Assembly (NCBI GenBank): GCA_964630905.1
Contig: CAZVWR010000014.1
Coordinates: 1-59,907, forward strand
Origin: JAGOEX01 sp964630905
Lineage (GTDB): Bacteria > UBP6 > UBA1177
DNA length: 59,907 nucleotides
Direction of reading: 5' to 3'
Made by a program: the position numbers and the translations under genes. The notes beneath the pieces are model-generated. The model searched no databases and was not told the origin of the DNA. It saw nothing but the letters and a program-made list of their open reading frames with translations. Below are positions 33,470-40,556 of this stretch, in pieces; the stretch's first letter is position 1, and each line of letters starts with the position of its first letter.

Positions 33470-34112
33470 TTGCACCTCCACCCATTTCAGCAACAGTAAG
33501 GAATCTATAAGTGGTTGCCCTAAACATAATATCAAGATATGTCTTGTTGGGCTGAAAACCGCTGAATGCACTTACAACATTCCCTTTTACCTGCTTTGTT
33601 TGAGCCTTCTGAGCATCAGCTTTGATATCGATGTCGCTGACATTGACTATTCTGGCAAGCTTGTTCACGCTGTCAAAAAAGCCAAGTACTTCATGAAAAC
33701 TCCCCTTAACTTTTATTGATACAGGAACTTCTGCATAAAAATCTTTCTTCCTTTCAGCAAGCGGTTCAAAATAATAAACTTCCAGTCCGAATTTTTCTGC
33801 TTCATCAGACAGTTTTTTAAGCAGCGACGGGATCTCTTTCTTGTCAGGAAGCATACTGATCGCAACTTTGAGATCTCTGTCAAGAGCTTCTACCTCTTCC
33901 ATAAACTGACCTCTGTCGCGAACAAGAACTACCATTTTGGAAAATTCAGCCTTTTTTGCGTTGAACTCACCGAAAAGGGACTCCATTCTGTCAAGATGCG
34001 GCATATAAACAGTAATGTAATATGCAAGCATGATAACAATAAGGATCCCAAGAAGTCCACCATACTTATAGGCCGGTTTCAATTTTCCGATGTTAACCAG
34101 CAGGGCCTTCAT
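33456..34112 (-). CDS. pilO: PilO pilus assembly protein
   Basis: This 218-residue protein has one transmembrane helix (GGLLGILIVIMLAYYITVYM), a coiled coil (DRMESLFGEFNAKKAEFSKMVV) and the PilO ferredoxin-like core (IPSLLKKLSDEAEKFGLEVYYFEP, PVSIKVKGSFHEVLGFFDSVNKLARIVNVSDI). It pairs with PilN and PilP in the periplasmic alignment complex. It lies 20 bases after pilN. Gene order pilM-N-O-P-Q matches the conserved operon. Confidence 0.93.
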   Translation of the reverse strand: MKALLVNIGKLKPAYKYGGLLGILIVIMLAYYITVYMPHLDRMESLFGEFNAKKAEFSKMVVLVRDRGQFMEEVEALDRDLKVAISMLPDKKEIPSLLKKLSDEAEKFGLEVYYFEPLAERKKDFYAEVPVSIKVKGSFHEVLGFFDSVNKLARIVNVSDIDIKADAQKAQTKQVKGNVVSAFSGFQPNKTYLDIMFRATTYRFLTVAEMGGGANAAK

Positions 34113-34132
34113 ATCGTACTCCTCAACAGTTA

Positions 34133-34780
34133 TTAATTAGTTGCATTACCTTGTGCAGGAACTGTCTCTGCAGAAGGCGCTGTAGCCGGTGCTGCCGTAG
34201 CGGGCACAGGTGCTGCAGGCTGTACCTGACGGCCTGCATAATGGATAACCGTGTTCAAACCATAGGAAAGTATCGGAACTCCCTCTACAACTTTATCCTT
34301 GGTAACTTTCTTAAGCTCTATGCCCGAAAAGAACAGAGAATTTTCAAGCTGTTTCATCAAGTTTGCAACTTCCTGATTTTCAAGGGTTTTTCCTTCCATG
34401 TTAATTTTATCCCCTTTTAAAGAGATCTTTTCCACCCATATCTTATTCGATGGTATTTTTAATGAAAGTTCATCCAGAACCCTGACAGGACCGATATTCT
34501 GCTCCTGAAGCTTCACTATCATGTCCATCTTTTCCTGCAATTTTGCTTTCTTTTCCTTCAGGGTCTGAATTTCACCCATTATCGATTTAAGATTTGCTAT
34601 TTCCTTGTCAGCTTCATCGATCCTCATTCTGCTCTCGGCTTCCCTTTCAGTAAGAACTGCACTGTTAAGAACAACAAGTACAACGACCAATGCAATGGAA
34701 ATGACAAAAATTACAAGGAAACCTTTTGCCTCATTGATGAGCTTTTCTTCTTTTACCGGTAAAAGATTTATTCTTATCAT
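34133..34780 (-). CDS. pilN: PilN pilus assembly protein
   Basis: This 215-residue protein begins MIRINLLPVKEEK, the short cytoplasmic tail with the INLLP motif that binds PilM. One transmembrane helix (GFLVIFVISIALVVVLVVLNS), a coiled coil (ADKEIANLKSIMGEIQTLKEKKAKLQEKMD) and a ferredoxin-like periplasmic domain (LDELSLKIPSNKIWVEKISL) follow. The C-terminus is Ala/Pro/Thr-rich, an unusual extension of about 30 residues. The start overlaps the pilM stop by 4 bases. Confidence 0.93.
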   Translation of the reverse strand: MIRINLLPVKEEKLINEAKGFLVIFVISIALVVVLVVLNSAVLTEREAESRMRIDEADKEIANLKSIMGEIQTLKEKKAKLQEKMDMIVKLQEQNIGPVRVLDELSLKIPSNKIWVEKISLKGDKINMEGKTLENQEVANLMKQLENSLFFSGIELKKVTKDKVVEGVPILSYGLNTVIHYAGRQVQPAAPVPATAAPATAPSAETVPAQGNATN

Positions 34781-35829
34781 TGTTCGTCCATCCTCCGAAG
34801 TGCCAGTCCTAAACTAATTGTCGCAATATGTGCATAATCTTCGACCTCCTCCCTGTTAAGAACCTGTCCTGGGACAATTATCTCTTTGAAAGGATTCAGC
34901 TTTTCGACAGGGATTTCAAGCGTGGACCTGAGTGTCTGGGTGAAGGTGTGACTTCTGGTCGTTCCGCCTGTTATGAAAACTTTTGATACGCTGTCTTCGG
35001 GGTTGGTGTTCGTGTAATAGTCAAAAACCCTTGAAATGTCAGCGACCATATTTTTTGCAACATCTGCAACTACCTCTTCAACCTGATTGGGAAGTATCGA
35101 ATCTCCAGTAGTATGGGATCCTGATTTTAAACTTTCGGCCTGCTGGAAACTCACTTTCAACCTTCTTGTTATCTCTTCTGTTATATAGTTTCCTCCAGTA
35201 AGAATATCTCTGAAGAATCTTACATTGCCGTTTGCTATTATTACCACATTTATTTTTGAAGCTCCGACATTAAGTATCGCAACAGTCTTGTCCTTTTCTT
35301 CCGGATAGTTAATCTCAAAAACATTAGCCAGAGCCGTTGCATCTATCTCAACCGACATCGGCCTGACACCGGCATCATTAACAACCTGAATAAAGTCGCC
35401 GACAAGATCTTTCCTTGCCGCGATAAGAACAACCCTGTCCCTTCCATCCTCAACAATATCAGTTTTCAGGCCGTCAAAATAGATTTCTTTGATATCATGA
35501 GGTATATGTGTTTCGGCTTCAACTTTCAGAGCATTGTAAAACTCTTCTTTTGTAACCTTGGGAACATTTATAATACGGTTAATAATACCATGACCTGCGA
35601 TACAGATCGAACAGAATTTATCTTTAAGTCTCTCTCTGGCTAGAAGCGTTTTAATGGCATCGTTCATCTCATAGGTATTCATTATGCTTCCGTCAACAAC
35701 TGTATTGACAGGAATAGGAATAAATCCGAATTTTTTAAGATAGTATTTTCCCCTTTTCTTCTGTAGTCTGGAGGCTTTGATCAGATAGGATCCAAGGTCA
35801 AGCCCGAGTAGTTGTTTGTTATAAAACAT
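34777..35829 (-). CDS. pilM: PilM actin-like pilus assembly ATPase
   Basis: This 350-residue cytoplasmic protein of the FtsA/actin fold binds the PilN tail. It has the first phosphate loop GLDLGSYLIKASRLQ, the conserved PKVTKEEFYNALKVEAETHIPHDI, AILNVGASKINVVI (second phosphate loop) and VFITGGTTRSHTFTQTLRSTLEIPVEKLNPF. It is the first pilus gene, preceded by 15 bases and the small XRE regulator gene. GGAGGCATGA upstream supplies the ribosome binding site. Confidence 0.95.
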   Translation of the reverse strand: MFYNKQLLGLDLGSYLIKASRLQKKRGKYYLKKFGFIPIPVNTVVDGSIMNTYEMNDAIKTLLARERLKDKFCSICIAGHGIINRIINVPKVTKEEFYNALKVEAETHIPHDIKEIYFDGLKTDIVEDGRDRVVLIAARKDLVGDFIQVVNDAGVRPMSVEIDATALANVFEINYPEEKDKTVAILNVGASKINVVIIANGNVRFFRDILTGGNYITEEITRRLKVSFQQAESLKSGSHTTGDSILPNQVEEVVADVAKNMVADISRVFDYYTNTNPEDSVSKVFITGGTTRSHTFTQTLRSTLEIPVEKLNPFKEIIVPGQVLNREEVEDYAHIATISLGLALRRMDEQ

Positions 35830-35844
35830 TCATGCCTCCTTTGG

Positions 35845-36054
35845 TCAGTCTTCGTCATCGTCAGAAAAAACCTTGTGTTTCTCATCAAGAGAAAGACCCA
35901 GTGCAAGGAGAACCTTTCTTTTGGTTTCCATCCTGCACTCACCGTTTTTTTCGATCCTGTCGATAGTAAGGACAGAAACTCCTGCTTTTCTCGCAAGCTC
36001 CGACTTGCTCATAAGAAGTTTCTCTCTCATTTTTTTTAGGTTGTTGTAAGCCAT
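35845..36054 (-). CDS. small XRE-type helix-turn-helix protein
   Basis: This 69-residue protein is one helix-turn-helix: MREKLLMSKSELARKAGVSVLTIDRIEKN, followed by KRKVLLALGLSLDEKHKVF and an acidic tail. It resembles Cro/C1-type regulators without an effector domain. It lies 15 bases before pilM and probably controls the pilus unit or itself. A similar small XRE gene next to pilM is seen in related bacteria, to my recollection. The start has AGGAGAAGATAG before the ATG. Confidence 0.9.
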   Translation of the reverse strand: MAYNNLKKMREKLLMSKSELARKAGVSVLTIDRIEKNGECRMETKRKVLLALGLSLDEKHKVFSDDDED

Positions 36055-36099
36055 CTATCTTCTCCTAATAAACCTGAAAAACATCCTGGAACTACCTCG

Positions 36100-36127
36100 A
36101 CAATATCAAAAAACAGCTTAAAATCAA
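36100..36127 (-). promoter_or_regulatory. possible promoter of the XRE-pil-aro unit
   Basis: On the minus strand TTGATT (36127-36122), 16 bases, TATTGT (36105-36100), about 45 bases before the XRE gene. A moderately good match. An imperfect palindrome (GTTAT...ATAAC) lies further up near murA, around 36164-36186. Confidence 0.35.
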
Positions 36128-36196
36128 GTTTTTTCTGCAAAAAATATACATCATTGTTATATAGTTATGCAAAACTTTGTGATAACTTCGCTCCTT

Positions 36197-37483
36197 TTAG
36201 GCCTTACTTCTATTAATTGTTACACCAATCCTAGTTAACTTATGCTCTATTGATTCATATCCTCTATCTATTTGTTTTATGTTGTAAATACGGCTTCTTC
36301 CCTTAGCCGAGACCGCTGCCATCAGAAGCGCCATTCCCGCTCTTATGTCGGGAGAGTCCAGTTTCGAACCGCTGAGCCGTGTGTGACCCGAAACCACAAC
36401 TCTGTGCGGGTCACAAAGAATTATGTTGGCACCCATGCCGATAAGTCTGTCGACAAAGAACAGCCGGCTTTCAAACATTTTCTCGAAAAACAGCACTGTT
36501 CCTTCCGCCTGGGTTGCCGCTACTATCGCTATGGACATAAGATCTGAGGGAAATGAAGGCCATGGACCGTCATCTACTTTCGGAATTGCATTGTTCATAT
36601 CTTTCTGGATAAGCAACTTGGGATGATGAGGAACAAAAATGTCCGATCCCTTTGCCACGGTAGTTATCCCTATTCTCTTATATACATTTAATATAGAACG
36701 GAGATCATTCCCTCCTGCAGCATCTTTTACGAGGAGTTCTCCTCCTGTCATTGCCGCAAGAGCTATGTAACTTCCTGCTTCGATGTAATCCGGACCTATC
36801 GTGTGCTCACACCCTTTCAGAGAGGTCACGCCCTCTATTGTGAGTACATTCGTCCCCAGTCCTGATATTTTCGCACCCATTTTATTAAGAAACCGGCACA
36901 GATTCTGGACATGGGGTTCAGTAGCGGCATTCCTTATCACTGAAATTCCTTCAGCCGCAACTGCCGCCATTAAAATATTTTCTGTCGCCGTAACACTTGC
37001 TTCGTCAAGAAATATATCTGCCCCCTTAAGACGGTTTGCAGAAAGATTATAGCCGTTGCTGTCATGGCTGTATGTTGCCCCGAGCTGCTCAAAACCGGTA
37101 AAATGAGTGTCAAGCCTTCTTCTCCCTATCACATCGCCTCCGGGAGGTGGAAGCATGACCGATCCGTTCCTCGCAAGAAGCGGTCCCGCAAAAAGTATTG
37201 ATGTTCTAACCAGCCCGCAAAGCTCTTTATTAAGTGGTTTTAAAATAATATTTGAAGCATCCATTTCGATGCAGTTCCTGGAAAGTCTTGTAACTGTTAC
37301 ACCTATATCTTCGGCTATCTGGAGCATATTTTGCACATCAATGATGTCGGGAACATTGTTTATTGTAACTTTTCCATGCGCAAGAAGTGCAGCCGCGATA
37401 ACTGGCAGAGCTTCGTTCTTGTTGCCTGAAGGGGTTATCTCCCCACTTATAATATCACTGCCTTTAATATCAAAAAATTCCAT
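36197..37483 (-). CDS. murA: UDP-N-acetylglucosamine 1-carboxyvinyltransferase with Asp in place of the catalytic Cys
   Basis: This 428-residue enzyme transfers enolpyruvate from PEP to UDP-GlcNAc, the first committed step of peptidoglycan synthesis. The catalytic Lys22 and Asn23 are in SGNKNEALP, and RTSILFAGPLLAR, DYIEAGSY and DIRAGMALLMAA are conserved. The active-site loop reads LPPPGGDVIGRRRLD, so residue 117 is Asp where E. coli has Cys115. The same Asp occurs in Mycobacterium tuberculosis and Chlamydia enzymes, which resist fosfomycin. I place the start at ATG 37483 (MEFFDIKG) with AGGATGTT before it; 35 extra residues upstream do not look like MurA. Single gene. Confidence 0.95.
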   Translation of the reverse strand: MEFFDIKGSDIISGEITPSGNKNEALPVIAAALLAHGKVTINNVPDIIDVQNMLQIAEDIGVTVTRLSRNCIEMDASNIILKPLNKELCGLVRTSILFAGPLLARNGSVMLPPPGGDVIGRRRLDTHFTGFEQLGATYSHDSNGYNLSANRLKGADIFLDEASVTATENILMAAVAAEGISVIRNAATEPHVQNLCRFLNKMGAKISGLGTNVLTIEGVTSLKGCEHTIGPDYIEAGSYIALAAMTGGELLVKDAAGGNDLRSILNVYKRIGITTVAKGSDIFVPHHPKLLIQKDMNNAIPKVDDGPWPSFPSDLMSIAIVAATQAEGTVLFFEKMFESRLFFVDRLIGMGANIILCDPHRVVVSGHTRLSGSKLDSPDIRAGMALLMAAVSAKGRSRIYNIKQIDRGYESIEHKLTRIGVTINRSKA

Positions 37484-37560
37484 AACATCCTCTTTAATAA
37501 AATATTGAAAAGAATAACACAGGCGGTAATTTACAGTAAAACCTCTATTTTTCCAATTTT

Positions 37561-37589
37561 TTTGTTTAAAAATTTGCAATTTAAACAAA
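37561..37589. repeat. 10-bp inverted repeat overlapping the tRNA promoter
   Basis: TTTGTTTAAA (37561-37570) and TTTAAACAAA (37580-37589) are perfect inverted copies with a 9-base centre. The left arm lies just upstream of the tRNA -35 and the right arm fills the promoter spacer. It could be an operator, or a bidirectional AT-rich hairpin separating the tRNA from murA. Confidence 0.5.
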
Positions 37590-37601
37590 TGCGATTATAA
37601 A
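37574..37601 (+). promoter_or_regulatory. tRNA promoter
   Basis: TTGCAA (37574-37579), 16 bases, TATAAA (37596-37601). The predicted transcription start lies a few bases before the mature tRNA at 37615. Confidence 0.6.
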
Positions 37602-37614
37602 GGTTGCGTCTAAC

Positions 37615-37690
37615 GGGCCTATAGCTCAGTTGGTAGAGCTCCCGGCTCATAACCGGGTGGTCAGAGGTTCGACTCCTCTTGGGCCCACCA
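37615..37690 (+). tRNA. tRNA with CAT anticodon (tRNA-Met or tRNA-Ile2)
   Basis: The 76 bases include an encoded CCA end. The acceptor stem pairs GGGCCTA with TGGGCCC (one G-U pair). The D arm is GCTC...GAGC, the anticodon arm is CCCGG-CTCATAA-CCGGG, the variable loop is TGGTC, and the T arm is AGAGG-TTCGACT-CCTCT. It is not initiator tRNA, because the first pair G-C is formed and the stem lacks the three G-C run. CAT is shared by elongator tRNA-Met and by tRNA-Ile2, whose C34 is changed to lysidine by TilS. The C4-G69 and C5-G68 pairs resemble TilS substrates and favour Ile2 slightly. Confidence 0.97.
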
Positions 37691-37751
37691 CCTTATTTTG
37701 TGGAGGGTAGACTTTGCGGTTTATTTACATCATCCGGAAAATAGATTTTAT

Positions 37752-37782
37752 AAGCACTTGTGAAAACAAGTGCTTTTTTTTT
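37752..37782 (+). terminator. Rho-independent terminator downstream of the tRNA
   Basis: AAGCACTTG, loop TGAAAA, CAAGTGCTT, then a run of nine T. The perfect 9-bp stem and T-run make this the clearest terminator in the window. It ends the tRNA transcript just before the zinc-ribbon gene. Confidence 0.85.
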
Positions 37783-37804
37783 GCATAACAACTGATGGAG
37801 GCTA

Positions 37805-38542
37805 GTGTTGCTTGACGAACTGAAAAAACTTAAAGATCTCCAGTTTATTGATTCTCAGGTTTTTGATCTGGAAGAAGAACTTGACTCTCTGCCTGAACAG
37901 AATGAGCTGTTGAATGCGAAGATCGTGGAAATGGAAGGCAAGCTCAAGGAATTGAGAAGTGCGATAGCTATCCAACTTGAAGAACGGCAGAAAAGGGATG
38001 AGATTCTCAAAAAAGGAGAGGACAAGCTCAAGACAATAACCGGAAAACAGTCAGCTATCAGAAATAAGGATGAATACAACGCCCTTTTAAGAGAAATTGA
38101 CAATATTAAACGGTTCAATCGTGATCTGAGCGATGAAATAGCGGAAATAGATAAAGAGATCGAGTTCAAGAACAACGAGCTCAAACTCATCGAAGAGGAA
38201 ACCGTTAAAAAGATCGAAGAAAACAGAAAAAAAATGTCGGAAAACGAAAAAAGGGTTAAAGAGCTTGACAACACTCTTGAAAAGATCTCTGAAAAAAGAG
38301 AGAAACTTATTCAGAACATCAGGCCTGCTGTTTACCGTAAGTATCAGAGAATATTTGAAAGTTCACAGAATGGAAAGGCAATTGCACTGGCAGAAGACAG
38401 AGTCTGCCATGGATGTAACATGACCCTTCCCCCTGAACTTTTCAACATGGTGCTCCGGGCCACAAGAATAGAAGTCTGCCCCAACTGTCAATGCATTCTC
38501 ATTCCGGTAAAAAAAGAGAACAAAGAAAATCCCGAACAGTAG
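37805..38542 (+). CDS. zinc-ribbon coiled-coil protein (zf-RING_7 / CT398-like family)
   Basis: This 245-residue protein is long coiled coil (about 1-190, rich in Glu, Lys and Leu), with the conserved TGKQSAIRNKDEYNALLREIDNIKRFN. A C-terminal zinc ribbon follows: CHGCNMTLPPELFNMV and VCPNCQCILIP (two CxxC pairs). Family members are widespread, called C4-type zinc ribbon proteins, and the Chlamydia form CT398 has been linked to sigma-54 and secretion proteins. Here its role is unknown. It begins at GTG 37805 or TTG 37808; GGAGG is at 37797-37801 and fits the TTG spacing better. It lies after a strong terminator and 16 bases before the RNase P RNA. Confidence 0.88.
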   Translation: MLLDELKKLKDLQFIDSQVFDLEEELDSLPEQNELLNAKIVEMEGKLKELRSAIAIQLEERQKRDEILKKGEDKLKTITGKQSAIRNKDEYNALLREIDNIKRFNRDLSDEIAEIDKEIEFKNNELKLIEEETVKKIEENRKKMSENEKRVKELDNTLEKISEKREKLIQNIRPAVYRKYQRIFESSQNGKAIALAEDRVCHGCNMTLPPELFNMVLRATRIEVCPNCQCILIPVKKENKENPEQ

Positions 38543-38548
38543 TTCTTT

Positions 38549-38554
38549 TACAAT
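38549..38554 (+). promoter_or_regulatory. possible -10 element of rnpB
   Basis: TACAAT lies about 5 bases before the RNase P RNA 5' end, where a -10 would put the start. No clear -35 was found 16-18 bases upstream, so the RNA may instead be processed from the zinc-ribbon gene transcript. Confidence 0.3.
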
Positions 38555-38558
38555 TGTG

Positions 38559-38910
38559 AAAAAGCAGCACATCCAGTCGCTGATAATATCAGAGGAAAGT
38601 CCGGACTCTACAGGGCGGAAGGCTGGCTAACGGCCAGGAGTAGAAATACTACGGAAAGTGCAACAGAGAAAAGAATGCCTGACTTGATCAGGTAAAGGTG
38701 AAACGGCGGAGTAAGAGCCCACCGGGACAGTGGTGACACTGTTCGCATGGCAAACCCCCTTCGGAGCAAGGTCTAATAGAGATGCCATCTGCCAAGGCAG
38801 ATAAGGGCTGCCCGCCCGATGCATCCGGGTTGACCGCTAGAGGCGTCAGGTAACTGCCGTCCCAGATGAATGACTGGATTTAACAGAATCCGGCTTATGT
38901 GCTGCTTTTT
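38559..38910 (+). ncRNA. rnpB: RNase P RNA (bacterial class A)
   Basis: This RNA of about 352 bases is the catalytic part of RNase P, which trims tRNA 5' leaders. Hallmarks are GAGGAAAGTCCGGACTC near the 5' end (P4/P5 core), GGTGAAACGGCGGAGTAAG followed by AGCCCACC, GCAAACCCCC with CGGAGCAAGG, and the 3' P4 strand ACAGAATCCGGCTTAT. The P1 stem is AAAAAGCAGCACAT at 38559-38572 with ATGTGCTGCTTTTT at 38897-38910. The T-run at its end means that stem and terminator are combined. It is convergent with the M28 peptidase gene, only two bases away. Ends are estimated from the P1 pairing. Confidence 0.95.
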
Positions 38911-38912
38911 GA

Positions 38913-40538
38913 CTATTGTAAGTAATTGTCCTCGATCCCCATTGCTATGGGATAAATCCCCGACCAGCTGAGCCATACAGCCGCTTCAAGATCGCTCTTA
39001 TTTATTGTTTCGATGGTATCCTGCACAGTGTGGTAATACGCATGGGTTCCGAGAGTTGAAAGCAATACTGCCGGAACTCCGGCATAGTAGAAACATACAT
39101 GGTCTGATGCATCAAGTGGCTGGGCATTGCTGATTTCAAGATCAAGTTCCAGTTCGTCTGCATAACCGCTCATTACATCTGACAGCCACCTGTTTGAAGA
39201 AAGTGTCGCCCCGTAAACTGCGAGTCCTGATCCGTCACCTGCCCCAACCATATCAATGCTCCACGCCGCGACAGTCTGTGAGACTGAAAATGCAGGATTT
39301 TCTACATGTTCGCAAGATCCTATGAGTCCGAGTTCTTCAGCGTTCCACGCTGCAAAAACAATAGTTCGCACAGTTTTGTGACCGCCGAGAACGAAAGCTC
39401 TGGCAAGCTCCATCATTACGGCAGTTCCTGATGCATTGTCGTCTGCACCGTAATAAATATCTCCGCTGACCGGATCTTTTCCGAGATGGTCGATATGCGC
39501 TCCAACAACGATTACTTCTTCCTTAAGTTCCGTATCGGTTCCCGGAAGAACACCGATTACATTGTCGGCACTCACTGTTTCTGTTCCGGCTTCGATCTTT
39601 ATTGCTGCATCAACTCCCGTTGAGCAACTATGCGGCACAAGGTCAGCATCTATTGATTCCGACCACGATTTCATATCAGGTATCGACTCTTCTATTATGT
39701 CGCGATCGGCAAATATGACAGGCAGATCATCAACAAAATATTCTCCGCCCAGAGTCATTCCCGCAGGAATTGCACCTGATTCCTGATAATGATTCACGAC
39801 TATTACTCCAACTGCTCCGTGAATAGAGGCGTTCTTTGATTTATATCCGAAATTCCAAAGACAGGGAGCTGTTGTGCACGCATCATTAGCAGGACAGCTG
39901 TTGTGGACTGATTCCAGATTCCCCGGTCCGCGACGGATGACAAGAGCGATCTTCCCTGTCACATCAATACCGGCAAAATCATCATATCCCGTTTCAGGAA
40001 GAGGGCAGTCAGGATATTCCGATTTTTTAAACGGTGGCACTGTGATTCCGTGACCTGCAAAAATAACTTCTGCAGACACATCTCCGCTTCCTGAATACTG
40101 CATGACCTGAAACCCTGTTGTTGCAGAAAGCTCTTCATCATCTATCCCTGCTTCAGGAGTTCCTGTAATCACCCACTGATCAAAACTGAATTTCTGAAAA
40201 AATGTTTCACTATCACCGGCAGGAGTAAGTCCAAGTTCCTCAAAAAGAGATTTAACATATTCCACTGCCGCAACATTTCCGGGTGTGCCGGGCTGTCTGC
40301 CTGTGCGGTCAGCGTGGGCAAACCATGCGACATCGTTATATATTCTCTGTATATCAAACTTAAACTCTTCAATTATATCTTCATCATTTTCATCTTCAAC
40401 GGCAGATTCATCAACAGAATCGTCAACTTCCTCGAGGTAATTATCACCAGTTTCTTCAATATCACTGTTCTTTATGCCGCTGTCACTGCATCCTGCAAAA
40501 AAAACGAAGAGAACAAGAAGTGCAAGTTGTTTTTTCAT
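38913..40538 (-). CDS. M28-family zinc peptidase lipoprotein with PA domain
   Basis: This 541-residue protein has a signal peptide and lipobox (FFAGC, C16). An acidic stretch rich in Asp and Glu (about 25-60) follows, then the peptidase. A PA domain lies near 130-300 (SADVSAEVIFAGHGI-like wording; TGKIALVIRRGPGN, HGAVGVIVVNHYQ). The M28 catalytic domain follows with GAHIDHLGKDP (zinc ligands), GADDNASGTAVMMELAR (Asp bridging both zincs), AWNAEELGLIGS (catalytic Glu) and DMVGAGDG. It is probably an aminopeptidase acting outside the inner membrane, feeding on peptides. It lies 18 bases after the tripeptide-repeat lipoprotein gene and probably forms an operon with it. Confidence 0.9.
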   Translation of the reverse strand: MKKQLALLVLFVFFAGCSDSGIKNSDIEETGDNYLEEVDDSVDESAVEDENDEDIIEEFKFDIQRIYNDVAWFAHADRTGRQPGTPGNVAAVEYVKSLFEELGLTPAGDSETFFQKFSFDQWVITGTPEAGIDDEELSATTGFQVMQYSGSGDVSAEVIFAGHGITVPPFKKSEYPDCPLPETGYDDFAGIDVTGKIALVIRRGPGNLESVHNSCPANDACTTAPCLWNFGYKSKNASIHGAVGVIVVNHYQESGAIPAGMTLGGEYFVDDLPVIFADRDIIEESIPDMKSWSESIDADLVPHSCSTGVDAAIKIEAGTETVSADNVIGVLPGTDTELKEEVIVVGAHIDHLGKDPVSGDIYYGADDNASGTAVMMELARAFVLGGHKTVRTIVFAAWNAEELGLIGSCEHVENPAFSVSQTVAAWSIDMVGAGDGSGLAVYGATLSSNRWLSDVMSGYADELELDLEISNAQPLDASDHVCFYYAGVPAVLLSTLGTHAYYHTVQDTIETINKSDLEAAVWLSWSGIYPIAMGIEDNYLQ

Positions 40539-40556
40539 AATATGCCTTTGATTTTA

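Noticed and set aside
38363..38976. Minus-strand frames across the zinc-ribbon end and RNase P RNA
   Set aside because: The region holds conserved RNase P RNA segments and pairing; the frames do not resemble proteins.
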